Assembly: GCF_001636695.1 (NCBI RefSeq)
Contig: NZ_LGEL01000040.1
Coordinates: forward strand, 1 to 47,607
Direction: 5' to 3'
DNA: 47,607 nucleotides
Origin: Pedobacter panaciterrae
GTDB lineage: Bacteria > Bacteroidota > Bacteroidia > Sphingobacteriales > Sphingobacteriaceae
Under the pieces are notes generated by a model. That model did no database searches. It saw only the letters and a list, made by a program, of their open reading frames with translations, and was not told the DNA's origin. How positions within the stretch are numbered: position 1 is the first letter of the stretch; every line of letters begins with the position of its first letter. The position numbers and the translations under genes were made by a program. This document shows positions 15,435-23,528 of this stretch, piece after piece.

Positions 15435-16547
15435 ATGAGAAAATCCTTCCTTTTGCCCATTATCCTATTAGCAATGCAAAGTTGTGCACAGAAAAATGAT
15501 TACAACTTAATAATTGGAACATATACTAATACGGGTAAGAGTGAAGGGATTTACACTTATGACTTTGATACCAAAACTGGTGAATCTAAACAGTTAAGTA
15601 TTGCAAATGGCGTTGAAAATCCAAGTTATCTTACGCTAAGTCCTAACAACAAGTTTGTTTATGCAGTAAACGAAACGGGCAAAACAAGTGCTGTAAGCGC
15701 GTTTAGTTTTGATGCCGCAAAAGGTGACCTTAAGTTTCTGAACAAACAGGCTACCAATGGTGATGACCCTTGTTATCTTATTGCTGATGAGAAAAATGTA
15801 ATCTCTGCCAATTATTCCGGGGGTAATGCTTCGGTTTTTGGCATTGAAAGCAATGGTTCACTAGGTGCATTAAAACAAATTGTTCAACATTTTGGAAGCA
15901 GCGTTAATAAAGACAGACAAAGTAGCCCGCATGTGCATATGGTGTTCTTTACGCCTGACCATAAATACTTAATCATTAATGATCTTGGAACTGATAAGGT
16001 TTACCTGTATAATTACAACGCAAACGGCACAAATGATGTTCTTACACCGCACGATAGTGTAGCAATTACACCTGGTGCCGGGCCAAGACACATCACTTTT
16101 AGTAAAGATGGTAAATACGCATACCTGATTCACGAAATGGATGCCGGGATAACGGTTTTTAGTTATACTGATGGCTCATTAGAAAAAATACAGGAAACAA
16201 AAATCACAGAAGACGGATTTACTGGTGAAAACGGGGCTGCTGATATTCACATCTCTCCGGATGGCAAATTCTTATATGCGACTAACAGAGGAAGCGAAAA
16301 CAACATCACTTTCTTTGCTATTGAAAAAGGAGGCTTACTTAGTAAAAGAGGTCAGGTGAGTACTTTAGGTAAAGGGCCTAGAAATTTTGCGATTGATCCC
16401 AGCGGGAAGTATTTGTTAGTTGCTCATCAATATACAAATGATATAGTGATATTCGAAAGAGATGCACAAACCGGCGAATTAAAAGATACGGGAAAAAGAA
16501 TTGCAGTTGGAGCTCCGGTTTGCCTTATTTTTGCTCCTAAAAAATAA
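15435..16547 (+). CDS. Lipoprotein of the lactonase (YbhE/Pgl) beta-propeller family
   Basis: This 370-aa protein belongs to the seven-bladed lactonase family that includes 6-phosphogluconolactonase. The N-terminus MRKSFLLPIILLAMQSCAQK is a lipoprotein signal (lipobox M-Q-S-C). The propeller begins LIIGTYTNTGKSEGIYTY. Family blocks NPSYLTLSPNNKFVYAVNE, GNASVFGIESNGSLG, SSPHVHMVFFTPDHKYL, GAGPRHITFSKDGKYAY and KGPRNFAIDPSGKYLLVA follow. Because it is exported, the phosphogluconolactone step is unlikely; it may act on another lactone or sugar, which I cannot tell. I prefer ATG 15435 to a TTG two codons earlier. It is probably cotranscribed with the pseudouridine synthase. Confidence 0.85.
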   Translation: MRKSFLLPIILLAMQSCAQKNDYNLIIGTYTNTGKSEGIYTYDFDTKTGESKQLSIANGVENPSYLTLSPNNKFVYAVNETGKTSAVSAFSFDAAKGDLKFLNKQATNGDDPCYLIADEKNVISANYSGGNASVFGIESNGSLGALKQIVQHFGSSVNKDRQSSPHVHMVFFTPDHKYLIINDLGTDKVYLYNYNANGTNDVLTPHDSVAITPGAGPRHITFSKDGKYAYLIHEMDAGITVFSYTDGSLEKIQETKITEDGFTGENGAADIHISPDGKFLYATNRGSENNITFFAIEKGGLLSKRGQVSTLGKGPRNFAIDPSGKYLLVAHQYTNDIVIFERDAQTGELKDTGKRIAVGAPVCLIFAPKK

Positions 16548-16551
16548 AGAA

Positions 16552-16639
16552 CACTGTTTCGTCATCTCGACGATAGGAGAGATCTCTTGAATAAGCATAA
16601 CCAAGAGATCTCTCCTATCGTCGAGATGACGAAACAGTG
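16552..16639. repeat. Palindromic repeat element, copy 2
   Basis: The shared 30-base arms (16560-16589 and 16602-16631) enclose a 12-base loop. The pairing continues for eight more bases outside the core: CACTGTTT (16552-16559) with AAACAGTG (16632-16639). This gives perfect 38-bp arms. The extra eight bases are not present in the other copies. The element lies between the convergent lactonase and bshA genes. Confidence 0.9.
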
Positions 16640-16660
16640 CTACAACAGAAGAGACGACAC

Positions 16661-16700
16661 TACGCTACATCGAAATAAAATACGCTATATCGAAATAAAA
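16661..16700. repeat. 20-bp tandem duplication
   Basis: TACGCTACATCGAAATAAAA (16661-16680) is repeated directly at 16681-16700 with one change (C to T). It sits between the palindromic element and the terminator and has no evident coding function. Confidence 0.85.
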
Positions 16701-16702
16701 AT

Positions 16703-16740
16703 AAAAGAGGGTGATCATCATTTATGATATACCCTCTTTT
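16703..16740. terminator. Bidirectional terminator between lactonase and bshA
   Basis: AAAAGAGGGT pairs with ACCCTCTTTT, with a further ATCAT/ATGAT pairing inside. A runs on one side and T runs on the other allow it to act for both convergent genes. Confidence 0.75.
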
Positions 16741-16797
16741 ATTTTCAAACTACTGTAAGTACATTAAGGCCCTTTACAACACTTACTGTACAATTAA

Positions 16798-17943
16798 TTA
16801 CACTGCCTTTAACTTGTGCTGCGCTTCTATAACCTTGTTATAATAGTTAATATAAGCCGGCAATATTTTCTTAAGATCAAAGTCTTTTGCTCTTATAAAA
16901 GCATTTTCTTTAAACTGCTTTAATATATCATCATTTTCCAGGATATGAATTGCTTTTGATGCCATATCATCAATATCACCAACATTACTCATATACCCGC
17001 AAAAGCCATCAACATTTAATTCTGGTAATCCGCCTGCATTTGAAGTGATAGCAGGAACTTTACAGGCCATTGCTTCAAGAGCGGCTAAACCAAAGCTTTC
17101 AGACTCCGAAGGCATTAAGAATAAATCAGAAACAGAAAGGATTTCTTCTATGGCGTCTTGCTTTCCTAAAAATCTTACATGTTCACAAATTCCAAGATTT
17201 CGGCAAAGCTGCTCATCATACGCACGTTCAGGGCCATCTCCTACCATTAATAGTTTAGAAGGAATCCTGGCCTGAATCTTTTGAAACATCCGGATCACAT
17301 CAGCTGTACGCTTTACTTTTCTAAAGTTTGAAGTATGAATTAGTATACGTTCGTTATTAGGTGCAATAGCCTTTTTAAAATGATCTTTTGGTTTTAAACT
17401 AAATCTGGAAAAGTCAATAAAGTTTGGAATAACCTGAATCTCATTAGTGATTTCGAAATGCTTCTCTGTATCATCTTTTAAGCTCTGAGAGACAGTAGTA
17501 ACACCATCAGATTTATTAATAGAGAATGTAACTACTGGCTTATAGGTCGGATCTTTACCAACAAGCGTAATATCTGTACCATGCAACGTGGTTACAAACG
17601 GAATATTAATGCCATAGGTTTCCAGAATTTGCTTTGCCATAAATGCTGCAGAAGCATGCGGAATTGCATAGTGAACATGCAAAATATCTAATTTTTCAAA
17701 CCTTACTACATCTACGAGTTTGCTGGCTAATGCAGATTCGTAAGGAGCATAATCAAATAATGGATAATCTCTAACTGATACTTCGTGATAGAATAAGTTC
17801 TCAGAGAAAAAGTCTAGCCTGGCTGGCTGACTATATGTGATGAAATGTACCTGGTGACCTTCGTCGGCAAGCGCCTTACCTAATTCAGTGGCAACTACAC
17901 CACTACCTCCAAAAGTCGGGTAACAAACGATACCTATTTTCAT
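16798..17943 (-). CDS. bshA: N-acetyl-alpha-D-glucosaminyl L-malate synthase BshA
   Basis: BshA is the GT4 glycosyltransferase that joins GlcNAc from UDP-GlcNAc to L-malate, the first step of bacillithiol synthesis. The 381-aa protein starts MKIGIVCYPTFGGSGVVATE (GGSG at 12-15). Family blocks HVHYAIPHASAAFMAK, TTLHGTDITLVG, IPNFIDFSRF, and MPSESESFGLAALEAMACKVPAI with its nucleotide-sugar ExxxxxGxxxxE motif follow. The ATG at 17943 matches the conserved start; an upstream in-frame start (17964) adds seven unlike residues. With YtxJ at 4787 it indicates a bacillithiol-using organism. BshB and BshC are not in the window. Confidence 0.92.
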   Translation of the reverse strand: MKIGIVCYPTFGGSGVVATELGKALADEGHQVHFITYSQPARLDFFSENLFYHEVSVRDYPLFDYAPYESALASKLVDVVRFEKLDILHVHYAIPHASAAFMAKQILETYGINIPFVTTLHGTDITLVGKDPTYKPVVTFSINKSDGVTTVSQSLKDDTEKHFEITNEIQVIPNFIDFSRFSLKPKDHFKKAIAPNNERILIHTSNFRKVKRTADVIRMFQKIQARIPSKLLMVGDGPERAYDEQLCRNLGICEHVRFLGKQDAIEEILSVSDLFLMPSESESFGLAALEAMACKVPAITSNAGGLPELNVDGFCGYMSNVGDIDDMASKAIHILENDDILKQFKENAFIRAKDFDLKKILPAYINYYNKVIEAQHKLKAV

Positions 17944-18041
17944 GAATATTTTTTTACGATGCAAAGTACACTACTTAAATTGAGCTTTATGTTAAACAAT
18001 TGCAATTATTTAAGTTTTTGATCGGGTCTAAAAGGCGGAAC

Positions 18042-18524
18042 CTACGATTTCATCTCTGCCTGTATCACTAAATACATTTCATTGGGCCTTTGTGTGCCGA
18101 TGTAATATTCAAATCCATCCGTATCAGTAAGTACAATGGCATCTTTTCCTGAAGAATAAAATCTGATGCTTCCCTTACGATGAAGGTTATAAACAGGGTT
18201 ATTGAATAAGTAATTGCTATACGTATCCTTCCTTACTTTAACTATTGAATTCAGATCTATTTCTACCCTTTTTGCAGACCATAGACCGGTAATTATAATT
18301 TTTTTATTATCGATAATGGTTTTGTACTGGATTAAAAAGAGCAGTGCAATAGAGACTCCGATGATGCCAAATCCTACTACAAGAAATAAATCCTGGGTAT
18401 TATCTCTATCTCGTTCATATACATAGGCAGCAAAACAAAATGCGGCCATAACCAATCTGATACAGATCCTGATATAGTCACGTCCTATGTACTGTTTTTC
18501 AAAAAAAGCGTAGCGGTTGCTCAT
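18042..18524 (-). CDS. Small membrane protein with PH-like domain
   Basis: I do not recognise a named family for this 160-aa protein. It has two predicted membrane helices (about residues 18-36, ICIRLVMAAFCFAAYVY, and 46-66, LFLVVGFGIIGVSIALLFLI). A beta-rich soluble part (about 70-155) starts IIDNKKIIITGLWSAKRVEI and contains LTDTDGFEYYIGTQRP. This arrangement resembles bacterial PH-domain membrane proteins. It is a single gene between bshA and tilS, all on the minus strand. No catalytic residues are evident. Confidence 0.65.
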   Translation of the reverse strand: MSNRYAFFEKQYIGRDYIRICIRLVMAAFCFAAYVYERDRDNTQDLFLVVGFGIIGVSIALLFLIQYKTIIDNKKIIITGLWSAKRVEIDLNSIVKVRKDTYSNYLFNNPVYNLHRKGSIRFYSSGKDAIVLTDTDGFEYYIGTQRPNEMYLVIQAEMKS

Positions 18525-18609
18525 TTAACTAAATTTCAATAAAGTTACTTTTTTTTTATTTCCGTAGTACCCCTATCTCTGTTAAGATTGTTTAAAAAAT
18601 GTAATTTGA

Positions 18610-19935
18610 TTATTTTAGATTGAATATAGCTATTTTTTTTGTTGCGGGTGTTACCTTATACCTTTCATCCTGCCTCATCCCTGCAAGCCAAATAATTTCT
18701 CCATTTCCATTTACCAGAACAGGGATATTGTCTTTCTCTATAAGTGGAACCTTCATATCAATAAAAAAATCACTAAGCTTTTTAAAGGATTTCATACCAA
18801 AGGGCATAAACTTATCGCCTGACTGCCAGGTTCGCAAGATTAAGGGAAATAAGAGTTTATCGACATCTACAAATGCTTTATCTGTATCCTTATCAAAAAA
18901 AGGCTTATCAATGAATGACATTAGCATTGTATGTTGTGACAATTTTACACTTTGATCATTGATGTGAATAAATGCCAGGTGCTGATTTTCTTCGGCGAGA
19001 GGACTTAATATCATATCTTCCCGATCAATAGTGATACGATGGGAACTACTGTAAAAAGAAGTTCCACTCTGCTTACTTAGGGCTTGCAGCAATTCTATCA
19101 CCACAAACTCTGAAAACCCATATGGCCTCAAAAGCTCAAACATCAACAATCGCTGTGGTGTCAAGGCTTTCACTTTAGCAATTGGCAGGTGCAGATTATT
19201 CTGTTTCTTGACAAGCAAACTGTGCCTTAGTTCGGAAACTACCTTTTGCAGCACAAGCTCTGTTTCAGAAAACCGTTGAATGTTCTGATCAAATGTTTGT
19301 TCAAGATTAGGATTGATTTCTTTAAGATGAGGGATAACGTTTATGCGGATTTTATTACGGGCATAGTCAACAGACAAGTTTGAACTATCTTCTACGAAAT
19401 CAACATTATTGTTAGCAATCAGCTCATTAATTTGTTCGCGGGAAAGAAATAGAAGCGGTCTGATGAGTTTCTCCCTTTTAGGCAAAATACCATGTAATCC
19501 TGCGATCCCCGTTCCTCTTGTTAAATTCAATAATACGGTTTCCATGGCATCATCCTGATGCTGCGCAAGCGCTATGAAATTATAATTATTGGCCTCCCTG
19601 ATTTCCTCAAACCAATTGTACCGCAAATCTCTTGCAGCCATCTGCGTAGATATTTTGTGATCTGCTGCGTAATTTTTAGTTTTAAAATGTGTTACATAAA
19701 ACGGGACTTCCATCGAAGTGGCCAGCATTCGTACAAAGGTTTCGTCTCTCTGAGACTCATCTGCCCTTAAATTAAAATTGCAATGTGCTATACCAAAATC
19801 AAAACCAGCGAGTTTAAAGAGATGGGCCATTAAAACAGAATCCTTCCCTCCACTAACGGCAAGCAAGATCCTGTCGTGGGTAGTGAAGAGTGAATTGTGG
19901 CTGATAAAATCTTTAAAGTTTTGAATGGGTAACAT
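18610..19935 (-). CDS. tilS: tRNA(Ile)-lysidine synthase
   Basis: TilS attaches lysine to C34 of the CAU-anticodon tRNA-Ile, changing it to read AUA. The PP-loop ATPase motif SGGKDS is at residues 28-33. Further N-terminal blocks are FGIAHCNFNLR, AQHQDDAMETVLLNLTRGTGI and LSVDYARNKIR. The C-terminal domain ends with a typical TilS substrate-binding segment (LRTWQSGDKFMPFGMKSFKK, then IWLAGMRQDERYKV). At 441 aa it is complete. Its ATG lies four bases after a -7 box on the minus strand, and the gene is divergent from the OstA-like gene. The 50-base intergenic region therefore holds two overlapping promoters. Confidence 0.95.
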   Translation of the reverse strand: MLPIQNFKDFISHNSLFTTHDRILLAVSGGKDSVLMAHLFKLAGFDFGIAHCNFNLRADESQRDETFVRMLATSMEVPFYVTHFKTKNYAADHKISTQMAARDLRYNWFEEIREANNYNFIALAQHQDDAMETVLLNLTRGTGIAGLHGILPKREKLIRPLLFLSREQINELIANNNVDFVEDSSNLSVDYARNKIRINVIPHLKEINPNLEQTFDQNIQRFSETELVLQKVVSELRHSLLVKKQNNLHLPIAKVKALTPQRLLMFELLRPYGFSEFVVIELLQALSKQSGTSFYSSSHRITIDREDMILSPLAEENQHLAFIHINDQSVKLSQHTMLMSFIDKPFFDKDTDKAFVDVDKLLFPLILRTWQSGDKFMPFGMKSFKKLSDFFIDMKVPLIEKDNIPVLVNGNGEIIWLAGMRQDERYKVTPATKKIAIFNLK

Positions 19936-19939
19936 CTTT

Positions 19940-19968
19940 CAAAAATATTTAATTAAAATGGTAAGCAA
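19940..19968 (-). promoter_or_regulatory. tilS promoter, -7 box 4 nt from the ATG
   Basis: On the minus strand TTTTTTG (-33, TTG at 19968-19966), an 18-base spacer and TATTTTTG (19947-19940) are followed by AAAG and the ATG at 19935. A leaderless tilS mRNA is predicted. Confidence 0.65.
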
Positions 19969-19973
19969 AAAAC

Positions 19974-19981
19974 TAACTTTG
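19974..19981 (+). promoter_or_regulatory. -7 box of the OstA-like gene, 4 nt from its GTG
   Basis: TAACTTTG is followed by TAAA and the GTG start at 19986. The spacing equals that at ribH, lipA, tilS, cysS and padR, which supports GTG as the true start and predicts a leaderless transcript. Confidence 0.65.
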
Positions 19982-19985
19982 TAAA

Positions 19986-22292
19986 GTGCAGAAAATACGC
20001 TTTTTCATTATCTTTTTTATATTTCCCTTCTCTTTGCTAGCGCAACAGAGAACCAAGATTATTTTGAAAGATGCCAGAATAGGAAATACAGATGGAAAGA
20101 AAAACATCTCCTATCTGAAATTCCCGGTATTTAGTCATGAAAATGCCACCCTTACCTGTGACAGTGCCGTTTTTTATCAAAACGACAATGTCTTTGAAGC
20201 CTTCAAAAACGTTCATATTAATCAGGGAGACACTATAAATATTTATTCCGATCACTTAACATACAACGGGAACACTAAAATTGCGCATTTAACCAGTAAT
20301 GTACGCATGATTGATAAAGAATCTGTTCTTACTACTAATGTATTGGATTACAATATGGCTACCAAAGTAGGAACCTATGTTGAAGGTGGTAAAATCGTAA
20401 ATAAAGATGTAACATTAACTAGTAAAAACGGATATTATTTTTCTAATAGCCGCGATTCTTACTTCCGTTACAATGTAGTGGTGGTTACACCACAAAGTAC
20501 TATTAAATCAGACACCTTAAGATATAACACCCTTACCAACTGGACGTATTTTTATGGACCAACAAATATAAAAGGTAAGGAAGACAACCTCTACACTGAA
20601 AATGGCGCATATAATACCAAAACGGAATATGCTTATTTTGGTAAAAAGAATTTATATACGAATGGGACTAAGTCTTTAAAAGGAGACAGTTTATATTATG
20701 ACGGAATTGCAGGATATGGCAAAGCTGTTAGGAATATCATCTTTAAAGATACTGCCGATAAAACAGTGCTCTATGGGCAATTGGGTTATTATTACAAAAT
20801 AGATGAGCGCGCTGTTGTAACTAAAAACGCATATGTGGGTATGGGGACAAAGGACTCCATAACAGTAAACAACAAATTACTGCCAGATACTTTATGGTTG
20901 GGTTCGGATACTTTGGAAACCCAAATGGTACTTCAAAAAACATTGAAGTTAATTGAATCTCCTGTACTCAAAAAGAACAACGAACTGGGGGAACCGGAGA
21001 AACCACAAAAGAAAAATGCATCAAAAGCAACAGCCTTGACACCTGAGGAATTAGCTGTATCAAAGAAATTAGAAAAAAAGGAACTCAAAGAAAAGGAAAA
21101 AGCTGATAAAAAAAATAGTAAAAGCGCCAAACCCGTTGATCCTACCACAGTTAAAGATAGCCTATTAGCTAAAATCCCTTTACCTAAGGACAGTCTTTTG
21201 AAGGATAGTATTCTCCAAAAGAAACTTGATGTCCCGTTAATTAAGGATTCTTTGAAATTGGCTAAAGACCCAATTAAAGACATAAAGACAGCGGTTGCCA
21301 GTAAGAAACCCGATAGTTTAAGTAAAAAGGCCGACAGTCTGGTTAAATCGGGAAATGTAGTCAAGAAAATTGGCGCTGTTGCGAAAACAACAGATAGCTT
21401 ATTAAAGAAAAACGTCAAGGATTCAATCCCTCTAAACCCTTTAGATACAATAAAAACACGTTCCATTAAAGCTTACCATAATGTAAGGGTTTATAAATCG
21501 AACATGCAGGCTACCGCGGATTCTCTATTTTACACAAGTGCTGATTCCACTCTAAGGTGGTATGGAAATCCAATTTTATGGTCTCAGAACTCTCAACAAA
21601 CGGGAGATACTATTTACCTGCGCTTAAAAAACAATAAGCTAAATACCCTCCAGGTAGTTGATAATGCATTTCAGGTGAATGTAAATGCAGATTCAGCCAG
21701 GTTTAATCAGATAAAAGGAAAACTCATAACTGCTTTCTTTAAGGATGGAGAATTAAGTACCATGTTTGTGGATGGCAATGCCGAAAGTGTCTATTATAAT
21801 AGAGGCAACGATAGCGTGTACACGGACATGAACCAAACTGTAAGCAGTAGAATAAAGATCATTTTTAAAAATAAGGAAATAAGCCATATACTTACTATTA
21901 AAGAACCCGAGGGAATTAGGGTCCCTATTACAGAACTTAAGGAAGATGTTTTATTAACAGGATTTACCTGGAAGCCTGAACTTAGACCACTTTCTAAAAA
22001 AGAAGTAATAAGTGGAAAAACAAAACATGCTGTCTCCAAAAAACAGACTGCAGGCACAGTAAAAAAACCAGGAGTTCCGACTAGTAAAACACCGGCTAAA
22101 ACGCCTGATAAAAAAGGAATAAATAAGAAGGAATTGGTAAAAGACGTGTCAAAAGAAGTCATTAAAGCTGCGTCTAAAATAGATTCAACCACTATAGATT
22201 CTGCAAAAGCAGTTATAGCTCCAATTAAGGATTTAATTACAAAGCCCGATACCAGTAAAAAAGCTAGGCCTGTTCCTTTAAAAAAGCAATAA
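19986..22292 (+). CDS. OstA-like protein (LptA/LptD N-terminal-like)
   Basis: This 768-aa exported protein has a signal peptide (MQKIRFFIIFFIFPFSLLAQ) and OstA-like beta-strand repeats (about 25-300). Examples are DSAVFYQNDNVFEAFKNVHI, IYSDHLTYNGNTKIAHLTSN and TLTSKNGYYFSNSRDSYFRY. A long Lys/Ser/Asp-rich low-complexity linker (about 320-490) repeats KDSL and KKxDSL. OstA-like strands then return (SIKAYHNVRVYKSNMQA to about 650), before a basic C-terminal tail. OstA-type folds carry lipopolysaccharide between membranes in the Lpt system. I infer a similar role; it lacks the LptD barrel. The GTG start is supported by promoter spacing. Its last 29 bases overlap the end of convergent rdgB. Confidence 0.82.
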   Translation: MQKIRFFIIFFIFPFSLLAQQRTKIILKDARIGNTDGKKNISYLKFPVFSHENATLTCDSAVFYQNDNVFEAFKNVHINQGDTINIYSDHLTYNGNTKIAHLTSNVRMIDKESVLTTNVLDYNMATKVGTYVEGGKIVNKDVTLTSKNGYYFSNSRDSYFRYNVVVVTPQSTIKSDTLRYNTLTNWTYFYGPTNIKGKEDNLYTENGAYNTKTEYAYFGKKNLYTNGTKSLKGDSLYYDGIAGYGKAVRNIIFKDTADKTVLYGQLGYYYKIDERAVVTKNAYVGMGTKDSITVNNKLLPDTLWLGSDTLETQMVLQKTLKLIESPVLKKNNELGEPEKPQKKNASKATALTPEELAVSKKLEKKELKEKEKADKKNSKSAKPVDPTTVKDSLLAKIPLPKDSLLKDSILQKKLDVPLIKDSLKLAKDPIKDIKTAVASKKPDSLSKKADSLVKSGNVVKKIGAVAKTTDSLLKKNVKDSIPLNPLDTIKTRSIKAYHNVRVYKSNMQATADSLFYTSADSTLRWYGNPILWSQNSQQTGDTIYLRLKNNKLNTLQVVDNAFQVNVNADSARFNQIKGKLITAFFKDGELSTMFVDGNAESVYYNRGNDSVYTDMNQTVSSRIKIIFKNKEISHILTIKEPEGIRVPITELKEDVLLTGFTWKPELRPLSKKEVISGKTKHAVSKKQTAGTVKKPGVPTSKTPAKTPDKKGINKKELVKDVSKEVIKAASKIDSTTIDSAKAVIAPIKDLITKPDTSKKARPVPLKKQ

Positions 22293-22848
22293 GTTTTTTC
22301 ATAGCAATAGCTCTGTGACTTATCTCATTCTTTTCTGCCATGGTCATTTGTGCAAATGTCCTATCATAACCAATGGGCATAAATATAGGATCATAACCAA
22401 ATCCCTCATCTCCGATTGGAGTTTGTGTAATGTTCCCGTAAATAACTCCTTCAAAAAAATAGTTCCTGCTATTTTTGTTTAATGAAATGACTGTCTTAAA
22501 ATGAGCATTCCTATTCGTTTTGCCTTCCATTTTTTTTAATACCAGATTGAGATTTCCGGCATCATCTCTTACTCCTGAATATCTTGCTGAATAGATTCCT
22601 GGCTCATTACCTAAGACCTCGATCTCCAAACCGCTATCATCTGCAAAACAATCCAGCTTAAAATTATCTGTTACATAGCTACTTTTAAGTTGTGCATTCT
22701 CTGCGAATGAGTTTCCGGTTTCAGGAATATCAACATCGCAGCCTATATCTTTAAGATTTAGAATTTTGTATTGATTCAAAAGAAGCTTACCAATTTCTTC
22801 AGCTTTGTGCTTATTGTTGGTCGCAAATACCAATTCAGGTAAAATCAT
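22264..22848 (-). CDS. rdgB: XTP/dITP diphosphatase (RdgB/HAM1)
   Basis: RdgB hydrolyses non-canonical purine triphosphates (dITP, XTP) to monophosphates, keeping deaminated bases out of DNA. The 194-aa protein has the family start LVFATNNKHKAEEI, the ETGNSFAENAQLKSSY block, the acidic FADDSGLEIEVLGNEPGIYSARY segment, and the C-terminal EGFGYDPIFMP, then MAEKNEISHRAIAMKKL. All catalytic signatures are present. Its ATG overlaps the stop of the upstream gene as ATGA, so translation is coupled. The 3' end overlaps the OstA-like gene tail to tail by 29 bases. Confidence 0.95.
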   Translation of the reverse strand: MILPELVFATNNKHKAEEIGKLLLNQYKILNLKDIGCDVDIPETGNSFAENAQLKSSYVTDNFKLDCFADDSGLEIEVLGNEPGIYSARYSGVRDDAGNLNLVLKKMEGKTNRNAHFKTVISLNKNSRNYFFEGVIYGNITQTPIGDEGFGYDPIFMPIGYDRTFAQMTMAEKNEISHRAIAMKKLIAFLKEQA

Positions 22849-23417
22849 AGTCCGAGTTGTTTCAAACTACCCCAAAGTACTTTCTTCCCATTTGTATCTT
22901 CATCCAGTTTTTGGAGGGTCGAAGAAAAGATAAGCTTTACACTATCTTCAGTCACCACTGTATTTTCAGGGTGCTGTTTTAAGCCAAGTTGCGCAGATGA
23001 AACGCCAAATGCGAACACAATAACGCTCGAAAAACGAGTCTTCAATTGTGCATAGTTCACATCTTTACACTTCGCATAGTTTAATAAGGCAAAATCATTA
23101 GCGGTTAAATTTATTGACTTTACAATCTTTCTTAACAACTCTCTCCCCTTCTCATCACTAACATCATTATGCTCATCGTATACCAAAATCAGGATATTGC
23201 GATTATTATTACCTAAAAATTTAAACTCAGGTTGCGCTTTAATTAAAGGAACCAATGGCTCAGAAACAATTGATGACTGTGCAAGCGAAGGTACTTCCTC
23301 TTTCACCTTAGCTTGTATTTGTACATTTAATGCACCTTCAGGCTCATTAACAAGGTAAATATCATCTGTAAAAAATAAACGCAGACCTTCTCCGTTAGTT
23401 GTAAGTGGGCTAACCAT
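22845..23417 (-). CDS. Conserved-type hypothetical protein coupled to rdgB
   Basis: I do not recognise a named family for this 190-aa protein. It is cytoplasmic, with no signal or membrane segment. The N-terminal half is variable (NEPEGALNVQIQAKVKEEV). The C-terminal half (about 72-190) looks like an alpha/beta fold: NILILVYDEHNDVSDEKGRE, LLRKIVKSINLTANDFALLN, FSSVIVFAFG. The strand-loop-helix pattern faintly recalls uracil-DNA glycosylase-like or HolD-like Bacteroidota proteins, but I see no catalytic motif. Its TGA overlaps the rdgB ATG, so the two are translationally coupled, suggesting a nucleotide- or DNA-related role. Confidence 0.75.
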   Translation of the reverse strand: MVSPLTTNGEGLRLFFTDDIYLVNEPEGALNVQIQAKVKEEVPSLAQSSIVSEPLVPLIKAQPEFKFLGNNNRNILILVYDEHNDVSDEKGRELLRKIVKSINLTANDFALLNYAKCKDVNYAQLKTRFSSVIVFAFGVSSAQLGLKQHPENTVVTEDSVKLIFSSTLQKLDEDTNGKKVLWGSLKQLGL

Positions 23418-23528
23418 TAATGATAATTTTATTGGAAATCTTTTTTCTGTTAAAATTAGTTAAATATCTCATTATAGTACCTTTATTTATTACTTTTATG
23501 CCTTAAAATTATATACCATAAGTCTTTT

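Noticed and set aside
20933-21466. 177-codon minus-strand frame opposite the OstA-like gene
   Set aside because: Its Phe/Leu/Ser-rich sequence is the antisense of a Lys/Asp/Ser-rich linker; no start signals or domain.
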